From positions 1,612,001-1,676,000 of the forward strand of contig OY725504.1 in NCBI GenBank assembly GCA_963281255.1: DNA of 64,000 nt, read 5' to 3'. Shown in pieces: positions 21,758 through 34,423 of this stretch (position 1 is the stretch's first letter; each line of letters starts with the position of its first letter). Made by a program: the position numbers and the translations under genes. The notes beneath the pieces were generated by a model. It searched no databases. It was not told where the DNA came from and worked only from the letters and a program-made list of their open reading frames with translations. Source of the DNA: Aphrocallistes beatrix. Its lineage: Eukaryota; Porifera; Hexactinellida; Sceptrulophora; Aphrocallistidae.

Positions 21758-24700
21758 GGGAGCGCAGAGAAACTCACATGGAGAATATTTGAATGCATTG
21801 AGAAACAAACAGATTGAACTCCAGGACATAGCCAGGAATAACATTGAGAGGAATCTCGCAAATGTACGTAACCGGCGTAATGAGGGAAAGGTCGAAATGC
21901 TGCTTAAACGGGGGGACAAGGCGATGCTCAAGCGGAATACTATCGCAGATTCGTTGACAGAGAAATATTCAGGCCCCTTTGAGGTGCTAGAAAAGAGAGG
22001 TCCAGATGTTAAATTACGCTTATCACATGGAGACAAATGGGTGCACATGGATAATGTTGAGAAATATATGGGATGTGCAAATGACGTGGATTTAGCACCA
22101 AATTCAATAGTCGCAAGTAGCCAGAGCACGGAAGAGGCAATAATGATCAATGGAGAACAAGAGGATCGATTCCAATCACAAACCGGAAGTAAGGACCCTC
22201 AGGAGACGGAAGACTTAAACGATGACCTGGACCAGGTGGATGATTACCTAGACAAGAGTCTGGACTCTGTGACTGTGGATTTCCCACGTTATCCAAGCAG
22301 AAACAAGAAACGACCGAAATACTTAGAGGACTATATTGCATGCGCAGAACTCCAGGGAAAGTGATTCCAATAACCTCGAACTCCTGAAGGGGGGGTGATG
22401 TTATGAATTATAATGTTATTTGGTCTTAGTTTGTAGGCTCAGTAAGGATCCAGTATAAATAGGATCCACCCTTATTCATTAGTGTACTTAGACTGTTCGT
22501 TATTTCTACTTTACTTGCTATATTGCTACTTGTATTAGATCTCTCAATTAAGCTTAACACATGTGTTGGGCATAATTGTAGCGGTTTTAGGATAGCTAAT
22601 AAGACGCATAAAATGTACTAGAAAGCGTCAGAAAGGAATCGGACAAAGAAAAGACAATAAAAAATAAATTGTTAATGTAATTAAAAGATTTGTCAAGAAT
22701 GCATATAAACATTGTGGGGAATATTTAATAATTATGGGTTATGTATATATACATTTACTAATGAATTTAAAAAAGGATTATTAATAATTTGATCTTTAAA
22801 CACATCCCTGAAAAGGAATTATCAAGTTTTATGGTTATTTAGTGTAACCCATACTTGTATATATCAAACACAACTTGTTGATGATATTTCAAACAGAATT
22901 TGTTACCATCGACTAACCCATCCCTGGTCCAAAATTCACAAGTTACTGTTAGGCCTTATGTATAGTAGGCTATGGTTTGACTTAAGCACCCTCAATTTTT
23001 CCGAAAAAGCCGTTGTCACAAGATTCAGTCATTTTTTAAACAACCAATGGTTTCAATAAGGACAACAGATTGGCAATAGATACTGACCGATCAAACAATA
23101 AGGAAGTCAAAAGTATTAACTTTTGCTAATAAAATTAAAAATGATCGAATCAGTAATTATAAAAATGCAGAAGATATTTTTGATGACAGTGAAATTTTTT
23201 AGGAACATAAAAAATAGTTATAGTCAAGTAGAAAAATTAATAGGGGGAACGAGTCACACGACAATAAACATTTAAGCTCAGATTTGAAAAATATAGGGTA
23301 ACTCGTTTTTGAGTAAGAGTTCCTTTACAAAACGACTTGCACATAATTAGATAACCAATTCAAAATTCCAAAATTTGTAATTGGTCTAGTTGGACCAAGG
23401 CCTACTATATAATACGGCTATATAAGTATAGTATTTGCCTATTTCATTTCCAGGCCATTGTTTACTTTCTGATTGCTAGTTTATATCAGTACTTCCTGTC
23501 ACGAAATCAACTAGACTTAGGTTTTCAAATACGCTGGAAACAGCTAGAACACTTTTGAGAACGATTTCTCATTGGATTTAACCACAATGACGTAATCATA
23601 TATATACATACCCATATATGGTAATTATTATATTACTGAATTAAGCATTATATGAGTGAGTACTTTTATTATTTTTCGAATTGACACAAGAAATACAAGA
23701 ATTGCTAATGGAGAAAGGTACGCAATTAAATTTTCTGACGTTTGGTGGATTTAAATGCGGAAACCTGGTCCTTACGGCGTGTTTTTTTACCATATATGGT
23801 TTTTTTACCATATATTGTTTTTTTGGTTTGGTTATATGGTTTGTTTTTTTACCATATATGGGTTATATGGTTTTTGTTATATGGTTTGGTTATATGGTTT
23901 TTTTACCATATATGGGTATGTATGTATATATATGATTACGTCATTGTGGTTAAATCCAATGAGAAATCATTCTCAAAAGTGTTCTAGCTGTTTCCAGCGT
24001 ATTTAAAAACCTAAGTCTAGTTGATTTCGTGACAGTAAGTACTGATATAAACTAGCAATCAGAAAGTAAACAATGGCCTGGAAATGAAATAGGCAAATAC
24101 TATACTTATATAGCCGTATTATATAGTAGGCCATGGTTGGACTAAGATTGATGTGGAGAACTGAAAGTGGTGTCACTCGATGGGTAGGAAATAAAAATTG
24201 GGAATTAATTGTAAAATGTGTTCTAAATATGACCTCGTTACATATTAAATTGCTGAAAATTTGGTGCGGAGTTCCAATCTGGTATTTATAAGTAGATTGG
24301 AATACATTTTAAAATGTCAGCTAAGGGGGGATTTTATGCGTTTCCTATAGGACGAGAAATTCAGTGACCTCGATTTCAAGACTTTCTACCGCCCGGATTC
24401 CTTATATATCAAATAGGACACCTTTTTGAGCTTAAGGATACCGCCCTCGAAAAACATCGCAAAACATTAAAAAAAATTGTGGAATTTTTTATTGTCAATT
24501 CCATCGGATTATTGAGTAGTCTACCATCTAATCGTACTTGTTGGACGGTATTTATTTTGATATTCTAGAACTGGACACCTAAAGCTCAGGCGTACTAAAA
24601 ATCGGAAAGTTATTCGTGATTTTGCGGGGCATTCATCAATTATTTTCTAACTTATCTGATATTTTTTCAATTATACGAACCTCAAAATGGTTTTGGCCCC

Positions 24701-27204
24701 TTTAAATATTATAAAACAGATGAATTTAGAAAACGAAGCACCTGAAATCCAATCAAAAATATCTTTATGAGGGACTTCATTTCTAAAATGCTCGGGAAAT
24801 GGCCGTTGTGATATTAGCTATTGTGTATAGAAAAAAATTCTGAACATTTAAAAAAAAAGTTTGTTCAGATCGGACCATTAGTTCGTAAGTTATAGTATAT
24901 TGTAGGTAAAGTTCGGACATCAAACCACTCTATGGCCCCCAAAGTGCTCGATGTCAATGCTTAAAAACTATTGAAGATATATAATCTATAATAATCTTAA
25001 ATGAAAGGATATATATGATAATATATAGGTTCCTCAAACATCTCTTTGTCAAAAAGTAAATATTTCTAGACTAATCATCGTTTTTGTTGTAATACAAATT
25101 CTATGGAGAACTTTGAATATATTAGAAAATGGTGAATCTTGTCATGAAATAAGTTCCCAAAAGTAGCTATTATACTCAAAAAACAATGCAATAGTCACTA
25201 GCAATGTATACAGAAACTTTGAAGCACCCAACATGATTATTTTGGAAGTTCAAATCATTGATCTCCAAATTTTAGTCAAAGCCCCCCCATTTATGCTCCA
25301 AAAACAGATTCCTCCATATCTCGGGAAATATACACCAAAATTCTTAGCTCTCAATTCCTAATATACTTTTCAAGACGGTATATATCTGATTCTTAAATAA
25401 TAAATGTACTACATGGAATGGAATGCTAAGTTTCAAATTTTTATCACGTGATGACGTAGCATTTTTCGAAAATCCTAACTTGAAAACTAAAAGTCGTAGA
25501 CTCTCGCTCTAACTTCCTAATATACTTTTTGGTAGCTCTTTATTCATTCTAAACCGATGAATTATACATTGTACTGCTAGGAATATGATTTACATTCCCT
25601 AATTGGTTCAAAATATTCGGGGTTAGGGGCCTCAAGGTAATTTGTGAATTTTCAGTATAATTTTGCTATTTTCACCAAAATCTGTTGGAATACATCTAAT
25701 TAATTAGTATACACGCGATTAAATGTCCATGGATGCTTTTATTTTTCGTTAATAGCTCATTTTACATCGTTCTTACAATCAAAACTTCAAATCCCTATAT
25801 CTCGGGACTTTAAAATTCCAAAATTGACCGTCTTTCAAAAATTTTAACTCAAAATTGCTTTGAGATAGAGGTTTGAAAATTTCAGGAGTTGTTCCATTTC
25901 ATTAGGCGATGAGCGTAGGACCACTCAATTTTTGATATTTTATAAATTTGTGATTTTATTGCTGATTTGCAAAGAAAATCGGACTTTTTTCGCCGTTTTT
26001 TGGCCCTTTTTATTCGGACACCGATAAAATTTACAATTTTTAAAATTTTAACTTTCTTTTGGTCCTATGAAGTGGCAAATATGATAGACTATCTATGAAT
26101 AAATTTTCGAAGCATTTGATCCAAACATGTGCTTTAAAAAAATCACAGAGTGCAGGAGGGCTTACCATTAAGATGTGCTAGGGAAAAACGGAAAAAACCG
26201 ACTTTGAGACGCTGTAATTCAAAAACTAGAAATGTGAACCAAAAACTGTTTGGCATGTCTCAATATTTTTTAATTGCACTACCTGCCCACGCTTAACATC
26301 TTATATATCTCTATTCTTGATATATGCTGTAAGCCAAACCTATGGATTTTTCACGGGCGGTATCCTTAAAATAGGTTATCCATTTTCTGTTGAAATTTGT
26401 CCCAGGACTTTTGCTATATGACTGGGACGCAAGCCAATTTTCAGATGATTCACAATTAATTAATATTAACTATTAAAAGTAACCATTTTGTTGTTTAACA
26501 ATATGACAAAGCAGAAACTGCCCAAGCTATTAAGAGGATCCTTGGTAGGCATAATTTACTGTTAACAGCAATTTAGATGGTATTAACAGTTTACAGGGTG
26601 TCTCAAAAGTTCTGCAACGAATTTTGCTAATGCATTATACATAGATAAATACATCAACATCCGATAACTCATTTTAATCAAAAGTAGAGGATTATCTTAA
26701 TTATTTTGCATTCCAATGGCCTGTATTTCTCAATTTATTTGCAATGATGGATCATATATTTCACTGTCTCGTAAAGAATATTTTTTAAATCAATAAAAAA
26801 TCTCACATCCCAGGTACATTTTATGGGTATACTTTTAAAATACTCATTCTTATCGAAGATTACTGCTACATAAATCAAAAGTAGTAATATTATTTTAGTA
26901 TTATGAATCAATTACAGAATATAGAAGTGATTGATTTAATATTTCATCAGAAAAATAGTGATCTTCAAACTTAGCACTTTTGAGCTCCAAATTTTGGAGT
27001 AATTGGTGTGTAATTATTTAAAATTTTATAAGAAATGTTTTTTGCGGAATGAGTTGAGCTCATTTGTATGCTAGAAGGGTGCTAGATTTCATTTATGGAG
27101 GCTAATTTGGAATACAATCAAGAGATCTTAGTCAAATTAACAAAGTAAATTGATTGTTACAGAACTTTTGAGACACCCTGTATCCTTCTATTAAAACTCG
27201 ATTA

Positions 27205-27261
<57 letters not shown>

Positions 27262-27338
27262 CTTACTATTAAAACTCGATTATTGTTTGTGTATATATGT
27301 ATATACAAGCGCGCTTCGCTTGCTTGCGCTGCGCGGCT
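21758..27338. repeat. second copy of 15739-21301 (segmental duplication or assembly artefact)
   Basis: From the base after the gap this block follows 15739-21301 with a constant offset of 6019 for 5.4 kb and no indel that I can see. It then has an 18-bp longer TA microsatellite (offset 6037). It contains the gypsy integrase end (open frame 21789-22364), the 3' LTR (22399-22559), the P copy 2 leader, fold-back FB2 (23396-24135), the TTAA element (24436-26365) and the MITE (26594-27180). Identity stops at 27339, inside the stem-loop shared by the Helitron-like repeats. Confidence 0.95.
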
Positions 27339-28007
27339 TGCGGACACTGCGTGTCCGCAGATTTACCCAGTGGGCGCTTGCGGATATTAGAGAAAGAATA
27401 CGTCGCTTTCTTGTTTTATACTTAGTACGCTGAATTGTCATTTGTCTACGTTGATGAAATCAGAACTGTAGCAGAAAATGTTTCGTGATAAATATAATTT
27501 ACTTCGTATTAAGTCAACTAATCTGAATGTAAGCTCAATTTGAATACACAAAGTTTACATTGCTAAAGATTATTATACTTGAATAATCAATTCCAGTCCA
27601 TGTCGTTAAAAGTTATTTTATGATCGAATTGATTGATCGTAGCATATAACACATTTTAATTATTGTTAACAATCAAATTATAGACTCAAAATAACAGTAT
27701 TCAATCATTTATATGAATAGAATCGTGTGAATGGCATTATAAAAGGCTGATAATTGATTGGTTCACATAAACCAATGAATTTCAATCACAATTAGTTCTT
27801 TTGATTGTATGCATAAGTCACTACTATTTTGTTTCAATGTATTTGCATTATAAAATAATCGAATTTGATTGGTCAGCACATTTTGTCACCTATCTCGGCG
27901 AGGTGTGAACATTTCGCTTAGATCTTCGAACTTAATCCTAGATTCACCATTTGACACCTACATGCCAATTTTCGTATCTCTACGACTTGCCAATTCTTCA
28001 ATCAATT
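27183..28007 (+). repeat. Helitron-like repeat, type B
   Basis: The same head (TCCTTCTATTAAAACTCGAT), TA run and stem-loops as type A, but the interior after GTGTCCGCAGATTTACCC is different. The interior matches 34500-35115 in inverted orientation (for example ATCTCGGCGAGGTGTGAAC). The distal end, TTCTTCAATCAATTCG, is again shared with type A. An ACAAAC/poly-A run follows at 28010-28051. Confidence 0.7.
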
Positions 28008-28067
28008 CGGACAAACAAACAAACAAACAAACAAAAAAAAAAAAAAAAAAATCCTGGAGTTTTAATA

Positions 28068-28564
28068 TATAAGATATATATATATATATATATCTGTAAC
28101 GAATTGATTGAAGAAACTGCAGGGCTCAGAAAGCTGATTTTTGGCATGTGGGAGTCTTTTGGCTATGGCTCCAGTAAGTTCTGAGTTCAGAGCAAAATGT
28201 CGACTCATCATGGAATTATGACGTCATTGTCACATTTTTAAAAGTTAAGCAACACAGTTATTCGGGCATAACTCAGCCATTATAGGAGATAGAAGGCTGA
28301 AATTTAATAGAATCTGTATACTAACACGTCTCACATAATGACTTATCACTTTGCTATGACGTCATCATTACTCATCAAAATTTTTAAAATTGACAAATTT
28401 GGTGTTTTTTCGAGTGATATCGATTTTAAAACTAAGATAGACATATTTAGAGATGATATATCCCGTTTAATTAACCAATGTCACCTCCAGGCGACCGAAG
28501 GGAGCCTCCGACGGAAACGAAGTGTCCGCCAGCCGCGCAGCGCAAGCAAGCGAAGCGCGCTTGT
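28068..28564 (-). repeat. Helitron-like repeat, type A
   Basis: Reads from the tail module (CTGTAACGAATTGATTGAAG at 28094) through GAATTATGACGTCATTGTC and the core to the stem-loop AGCGCAAGCAAGCGAAGCGC, ending CTTG before TA repeats. It lies next to the 3-kb integrase element. Confidence 0.72.
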
Positions 28565-28910
28565 ATATATATATATGTTGTGGACCAAAGTGTAAACTGG
28601 CCAAGATTTCAGAATCTTGGCTAAATCTTGGCTAAAAGCAACTTTGGCTCAGCCAAATATTTGGTTGAGCCAGTGTTGAGTTAACCTAAATTTGATGGGA
28701 GCATAATACATCATGAGTTGACAATAAATTGTAGATTTATTTAATCTTATTGCGTTATGCGTTATGCGTGAGAGTAGTATAGATTATGATTACCAGTTGA
28801 GAAAATCCTTTAACGCTAATATAATACTCATTCATGTTAACATTAATTACCAAGCACAATAATTAATTAAAAATATTAACAATTCAACAAATATGAGTCA
28901 TTCGCACTAG

Positions 28911-29885
28911 TCACTTGTTCTGTTATGAGGGACAGGGTGTAATTCAGTTGTCACTTGCTCTGTTATGAGGGACAGGTTGTAATTCAGTTGTTACTTGCTC
29001 TGTTGTGAGGGACAGGGTGTAGTTTAGTTGTCACTTGCTCTGTAACGAGGGACAGGGTATAGTTTAGTTGTCACTTGCTCTGTTATGAGGGACAGGATGT
29101 AATTCAGTTGTCACTTGTTCTGTTATAAGGGGCAGGGTGTAATTCAGTTGTCACTTGCTCTGTTATGAGGGACAGAGTGTAATTCAGTTGTTACTTGTTC
29201 TGTTATAAGGGACAGGGTGTAATTCAGTTGTCACTTGCTCTGTTACGAGGGACAGAGTGTAATTCAGTTGTTTCTTGTTCTGTTATAAGGGACAGGGTCA
29301 GCGGTGTTTTGCCAAAAATAGAAGTGGGGGGGCGCTTCCTTCCCGTAAAAAAGTTATATGTTTTTTCGTGAAACTTTAATCCCCTGATGGCAGGGGCGGA
29401 TACAGGGTTTAGACTCAGGGGGGTCCAAAAGCGCGCGGAGCGAGCGCAGGTAATATAAATTTTTAAACTTAAGGTGGTCAAATATCATTGTACATCAATT
29501 CTTATCAAATCTCATACGGGATTTGAATTTCCTTCCTGTAACCTGATTACCACTTTGTGCTTCGCGCCAATTCATCACAAGCGTTTGCGAGTATATTTAG
29601 GTTTTAGTCAACATAGTGATAATGATACAATGTAAAAAAGTGGGGAGCAGCGCCCCCCCCCCAAAACACCACTGGACAGGGTGTAATTCAGTTGTCACTT
29701 GCTCTGTTACGAGGGACAGGGTGTAGTTTAGTTGTCACTTGCTCTGTAACGAGGGACAGGGTGTAGTTTAGTTGTCACTTGCTCTGTTATGAGGGACAGG
29801 GTGTAGTTTAGTTGTCACTTGCTCTGTTACGAGGGACAGGGTGTAATTCAGTTGTCACTTGATCTGTTATGAGGGACAGAGTGTA
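28911..29885. repeat. 40-bp minisatellite
   Basis: About 15 units of a 40-bp repeat (CACTTGCTCTGTTATGAGGG then ACAGGGTGTAATTCAGTTGT) in two blocks, 28911-29298 and 29675-29885, separated by a hAT-type MITE. Units differ by a few substitutions (TTATG/TTACG/TAACG; AATTCAG/AGTTTAG). Confidence 0.93.
29299..29674. mobile_element. hAT-type MITE inside the minisatellite
   Basis: Ends CAGCGGTGTTTTG and the inverse of CAGTGGTGTTTTG, with a perfect 8-bp target duplication GACAGGGT (29291-29298 and 29675-29682). Internal G/C-rich patches (GTGGGGGGGCGC and its inverse) also pair. No coding capacity. Confidence 0.9.
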
Positions 29886-30049
29886 GTTCAAATATGTTAA
29901 ATATACTAAGAATACTGTCAAACAATCTACACTTGGACGTACTCCCTTTGAAGTGCACTTTAGGAGGACTCCCCTGATCTATCTGTAGATTTGATGCTAC
30001 CTCAAGAGTTCATAGACTCGCTCAATATGATGTAGATGACGCCCTACAG

Positions 30050-31107
30050 ATGGGTTGCGAGATCATCGAATTCTCTAATTAAACTACCGAGACTACAGCA
30101 GTTCCTGTCCCACGATCGAGCACGCTTACCCTCCTCCTCCCACTCTCTCGCATGACTCTATGTCAGCCGGACGTGACGATTCCTTCAGCCGATGTTTCTA
30201 ACCAAGTGGATAGAGACCAACAGCCTCAGCCATGTTCTTCATATAGCCCAGAACCTGTCCACGATACACCGAAGTTGAAGTTCCCTCCTCGCTCAATGCT
30301 TCCTTGATCTGTGGATTTCCTAGGCCTTCCATGTACGAACCGTGTGCTCTTCCACTCATTGCGCAGTGTCATATTCAGCATGTTATTAGTAAATCTCCGT
30401 TATCTGTCAGAAGATGTGAGGTGCTCAATGTTCACAGAATATAGAGATCAGGTGTTCACACACCTCTACAGCTGACTTCGTTTTGAGCGATCAAAACACA
30501 ATAAACTTGCTAAAGCAGCCCTGGTAATTGAGGATGTATTTGTACCCGTTACCCTCCTGCATTCATAAATCTATCAGGTCAGACTGTGCACGCTGGCCAA
30601 CAGTTGGAGGAATGATTGGCTTGTGGACAATCCTTTTCGTAGTCACCTTCCCCTTCTTCTCCTGGTATATAGGGCAGAGTCCAAAATAATTTCAAGCGAG
30701 CGAGTAATGTGCAGTTTATTATTCTCCAAATAGGCTCACATTCTAAACCTCCCTGCATGACAGATCTTATCGTGTGCTTTGCAGAGAGTCTCGTAAAGAT
30801 CTTCCTTGGCAACTACTAATGCGCGCTCTCTCTCTTCCTCGAAACTCCCCACCCTTCGTATGCAGCTCGACAATATCACCAAACCGACAGACGCTTTACT
30901 TCTCAGCTGCTCGGAGGTGGATGTTTTGACAAAATCCTCAGAAGAAACTAACAAACTTATCATTTCTTCAATATCCCCCCGGGTTAAAGGCTGCTTAGAT
31001 TTGGGGAGTTGATTTAACTCTCCATAAAATCTTCTGCTGGTGTTGGAAATGTGATGTTGGTGATGGCCTACCTGGTTGTTGAGTACACTCGGGCAGCTTT
31101 TCAACAT
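30050..31107 (-). pseudogene. decayed integrase related to KRBA2-type proteins
   Basis: From 31107 leftward there is an intact 123-codon stretch ending in KAHDKICHAGRFRM, which resembles the zinc-binding HH segment that precedes an integrase core. After a stop the reading continues with YLENNKLHITRS, then a core-like region across changing frames: QSDLIDL, a stretch like YILNYQGCFSKFIV, LKTKSAVEVCEHLISIF, TDNG and FVHGRPRKSTDQGSIERG. This spaced D, D, E arrangement with the KRBA2-like wording fits a DDE integrase core. Multiple stops make it non-functional. A relative of the LKTKSA segment is at 46225-46352. Confidence 0.65.
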
Positions 31108-31586
31108 TATATACTGCGAAAAACTACTTCATACAATAGGCATAGTTAAATGAAACTAAAATTACTTTATCCGTTGCCAAGTACTTACAGTTCTCAATAT
31201 TTAGAATGTAGTTATGGACATTTCAAACTATCTTGACTGATAGTAATTGTTTGATTGTCAATTCCACACTAAGTAGACTGTAGTTACGGACCGGACAAAT
31301 TCATTAGCTGATTACTTATTCAGAATCACCGTAGCCTTCTGTTAATGTGAAACTACTATTCTATCTAATAATAGATTTAAAGAGCTCATATTTGTTATAT
31401 TTATTGTCATAAATTAGTTTTGTTAGTAATAAATTGATTAATAACATCTAGAATTAAATCTAAAATTTCTTGTCAACCCATAATGTATTATACTCCCATC
31501 AAATTTAGGTTAACTCAACACTTTGGCTCAGCCAAATGTATGGCTGAGCCAAAGTTGCTTTTAGCCAAGATTCACAAATCTTGGCC

Positions 31587-32095
31587 TATATATATATATG
31601 TAACGATTTGATTGAAGAAACTGCAGGACGTAGAAAGCTGATTTTTGGCATGTGGGAGTATTTTGGCTATGGCTCCAGTAAGTTCTGAGCTCAGAGCAAA
31701 ATGTCGACTCATCATGGAATTATGACGTCATTGTCACATTTTTAAAAGTTAAGCAACAGAGTTATTCGAGCATAACTCATTCATTATAGGAGATAGAAGG
31801 CTGAAACTTTAATAAAATATGTATACTAACATGCTTCACATATGATACACCTATCATCAAAAAATGATGACACATCACCTTTTTATAACGTCATCATTAC
31901 TCATCAAAATTTTAAAAATTGATATTTTTGGTGATTTTCTGTGCGATATCGATTAGAACAGTGAGACAGACGTATTTAGAGATGCTATCTCCCTTATAAT
32001 TAACCAATGTGACCCCAGGCGACCGAAGGGAGCCTCCGGCGGACACAAAGTGTCCGCCAGCCGTGCAGCGCAAGCAAGCGAAGCGCGTTTGTAGC
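31587..32095 (-). repeat. Helitron-like repeat, type A
   Basis: A TA run, then tail module TGTAACGATTTGATTGAAG, core with two palindromic GACGTCA/TGATG motifs, CCAGGCGACCGAAGGGAGCC, stem-loop GCGGACAC-AAA-GTGTCCGC and AGCGCAAGCAAGCGAAGCGC. It ends about 280 bp from the stop codon of CCDC93, on its 3' side. Confidence 0.75.
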
Positions 32096-32374
32096 AAATA
32101 AACTGTAAACAGTGCTTCTACCATCCCTGGACATATACGATAAATAATCACAATTATTAGCCTAAGAAAGCCGAAATAGTCTTCGAGTAAGATATCCCAT
32201 CTCTGCTATTACCAGCAGGGATAATATTTATAAACATTATTTGGCAATATATATAGTATACATTTTTGGATATGTAAATGTTCAATCATTTTAATAATTT
32301 TAGATCGACTTAAAGTATATTAAATAATCGAATAATGATCATTACAAAATTACACAGCAAGTGATATAACATTA

Positions 32375-33071
32375 TTAGGAGATTCTTGAAAGGTAATTAA
32401 CGAGTTCTTCATTATGACTAATTTCTAAACTAAAATCTCTAATCAGTCTTGAATACTGTCGCTGTTGGTCCAATAAAGAAACTAATATATCATTTAAAGA
32501 ATCTTTTTCATCCTTACTATTCGATTTTTTCTCTTGTAATTTTACAAGATTGCTAAATGTCTGATTCAGAAATTGATCAATATGTTTTATATATATATCT
32601 CTGTTATTCTGACTTGTCAAAGCAGTATCAAATTTATCATAAATAATATTTAATAGTTCAGATTCTTTACTTAAAAATATTTTGGTATCATTCAACGTAT
32701 TATACAAAGTAAAAAATTGTCTTGTTTCGGTTAAAGTTCCAGAGACAAATTTATGTAACTCAACAAATCTTCTTTGATATTGAGCCAGTTCTGCTCTACT
32801 CGGAATATCATCAATTTTTCTCTGAAATGAGGCAATGTCTCGAGTTTTTTTAGCAATATGTGTTCGAGACTTTTTGAATTTCAGATCATCTACAGATCTT
32901 TGTTGGCGAAATTTTTCTAAATCATTAAAATATTCTTTATTCCCGTTGAAATCTTGCTTTTGTAACTCCTCAATCTCAAAAACAATCCTAGACACTTCAT
33001 CCTTAGATTGCGCATCAAAAACTTTCTCATGGGATACTAATTGATCATGAATCGAAACAAGTCCCATTAAT
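32375..33071 (-). CDS. CCDC93: CCDC93, last coding exon
   Basis: This exon encodes the C-terminal 231 residues and the TAA stop (32377-32375). It matches the conserved coiled-coil end of CCDC93, including IDDIPSRAELAQYQRRFVEL, a TRQFFTLYNTL block and the DQLNDQ-like region near the end. CCDC93 forms a heterodimer with CCDC22 and binds COMMD proteins in the Commander complex, which returns membrane proteins from endosomes to the surface. The acceptor is TTTATTCTAG before 33071, and the leading A completes the split arginine codon begun in the previous exon (phase 2). The predicted region is almost entirely helical. Confidence 0.95.
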
Positions 33072-34423
33072 CTAGAATAAAATCAAATGGTTTAATATTT
33101 ATTTGTGATGAAATGATAAACGAGATAATAAAGTAAAAGTAATATTTTAGTTAAGTTGGTAACACAAACTCCTATATAAGATAACTTAATTCTTTTAACA
33201 AATTTCATATTTTTCTTTTTATGTAGCAATTATTACACTAAATAAACACATTTATAACATAAAAAATTTAAAATTGGCGAATATAATAAAAAATGTTAAG
33301 GAATCCTCTGCTCCGAGCTGCATTATGATACAGAAATGTGGTCTTTCAAAAAATACAATAAAATTCAATATCATTTGTTGGTGCACAATAATTCTTATGA
33401 CTGTCACTGGTACAAGAGTGGCTAGTCAAATTGGTACCTACTAACCATACATTGGATAAATCGCTTGGTAGAGTTCCCCAGCCTAATTTGGATCGATGCC
33501 ACCACCCCAGAGATTGCACCTAATCACCCATCTTTTGCAAGGTGACTGTAAAACTTAATTGTTTATTTGCAAATCAATTATGTATAAATCAAATTTTAAT
33601 ATTCAAATTCAAAATTTTTTAATTAAAATAATATTAATCTCTGTTTATGACCTCTGGAATATGGTCCTTTCAGTCAAAATGTTAAAAATCAAAGCAGACG
33701 AGAAAATCAAAACGTTTTACAATTTTTTAGCTTAAGGTTAACATTCGGATATGGGTTGATTTTGAAGATTTAAAAAGCGGTTCTAATCATTTAATTAACA
33801 AATTTAGTTAAATGCATAACATAATTTGTTATAACTTTTGAAATTACTAACAAATCACCTCTACCAAAAATAGTGATAAGATGAACAAAATTAATGAAAA
33901 GACTAACAAAGTTAATAATAATAAAAAGATTAACACAATTGATGTGTTTAAATTTGTTCGACTCACACTAGTTTTATATAAATCTTAATTCAATATAAGT
34001 AATTGATAGGGCATTCAATAAGTTTTATGCACAAATATATATTTCGAAAAGGCATTTAATTTGTTCGTTTTATACACCTTCTTAGATCAGCGGTTTTCAA
34101 TCCTTTTTGGATGCGGATCACTATAACAATTATTCCTAAATTATATGGAGCCCCACTGTTAATCGTAATACAAAATTTCGAAGCATGTAAACCCTGAGCA
34201 TTAAAGGCGTGCGCTCCTTTTTGAACATAGGAGCGGAAGTTGGAGTAGCGCTCTTATTTCTGAGGAGCGCGCTCACTGGAGCAGACTCCTTTTAATTAAG
34301 TTTGTTCCTATAATTTCCCCTAATATCCAACAATTTTCTCAAAGTTTCCTACTGAAATTGAATTAGGGTAAATTTAAATTAGAAAATGTTATATATTAAA
34401 ACGCAATGGTTTTTTTAGTGTGA
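33072..34423. other. CCDC93 intron (right-hand part), AT-rich
   Basis: The 2.2-kb intron between 35291 and 33071 (minus strand). From 34100 to 34310 there is a patch with GGAGCG motifs in both orientations, probably an old hAT-type fragment. The rest shows nothing. Confidence 0.55.

Larger units (their letters stand above)
28599..31586. mobile_element. 3-kb DNA element with ~130-bp inverted repeats and a KRBA2-type integrase
   Basis: Both ends start GGCCAAGATTT and remain inverted copies for about 130 bp, including AGCAACTTTGGCTCAGCC and TTAACCTAAATTTGATGGGA, apart from a duplicated AATCTTGGCT unit on the left. Inside are a 40-bp minisatellite, a hAT-type MITE and a decayed integrase on the minus strand. 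The element sits in a TA microsatellite between two type-A repeats, so its target duplication cannot be read. Cut-and-paste elements using retrovirus-like integrases are known (the Ginger group), but membership here is inferred. Confidence 0.75.

Noticed and set aside
28911-29885. Possible CRISPR array
   Set aside because: The units are contiguous 40-bp tandem repeats without unique spacers, in a eukaryotic transposon.
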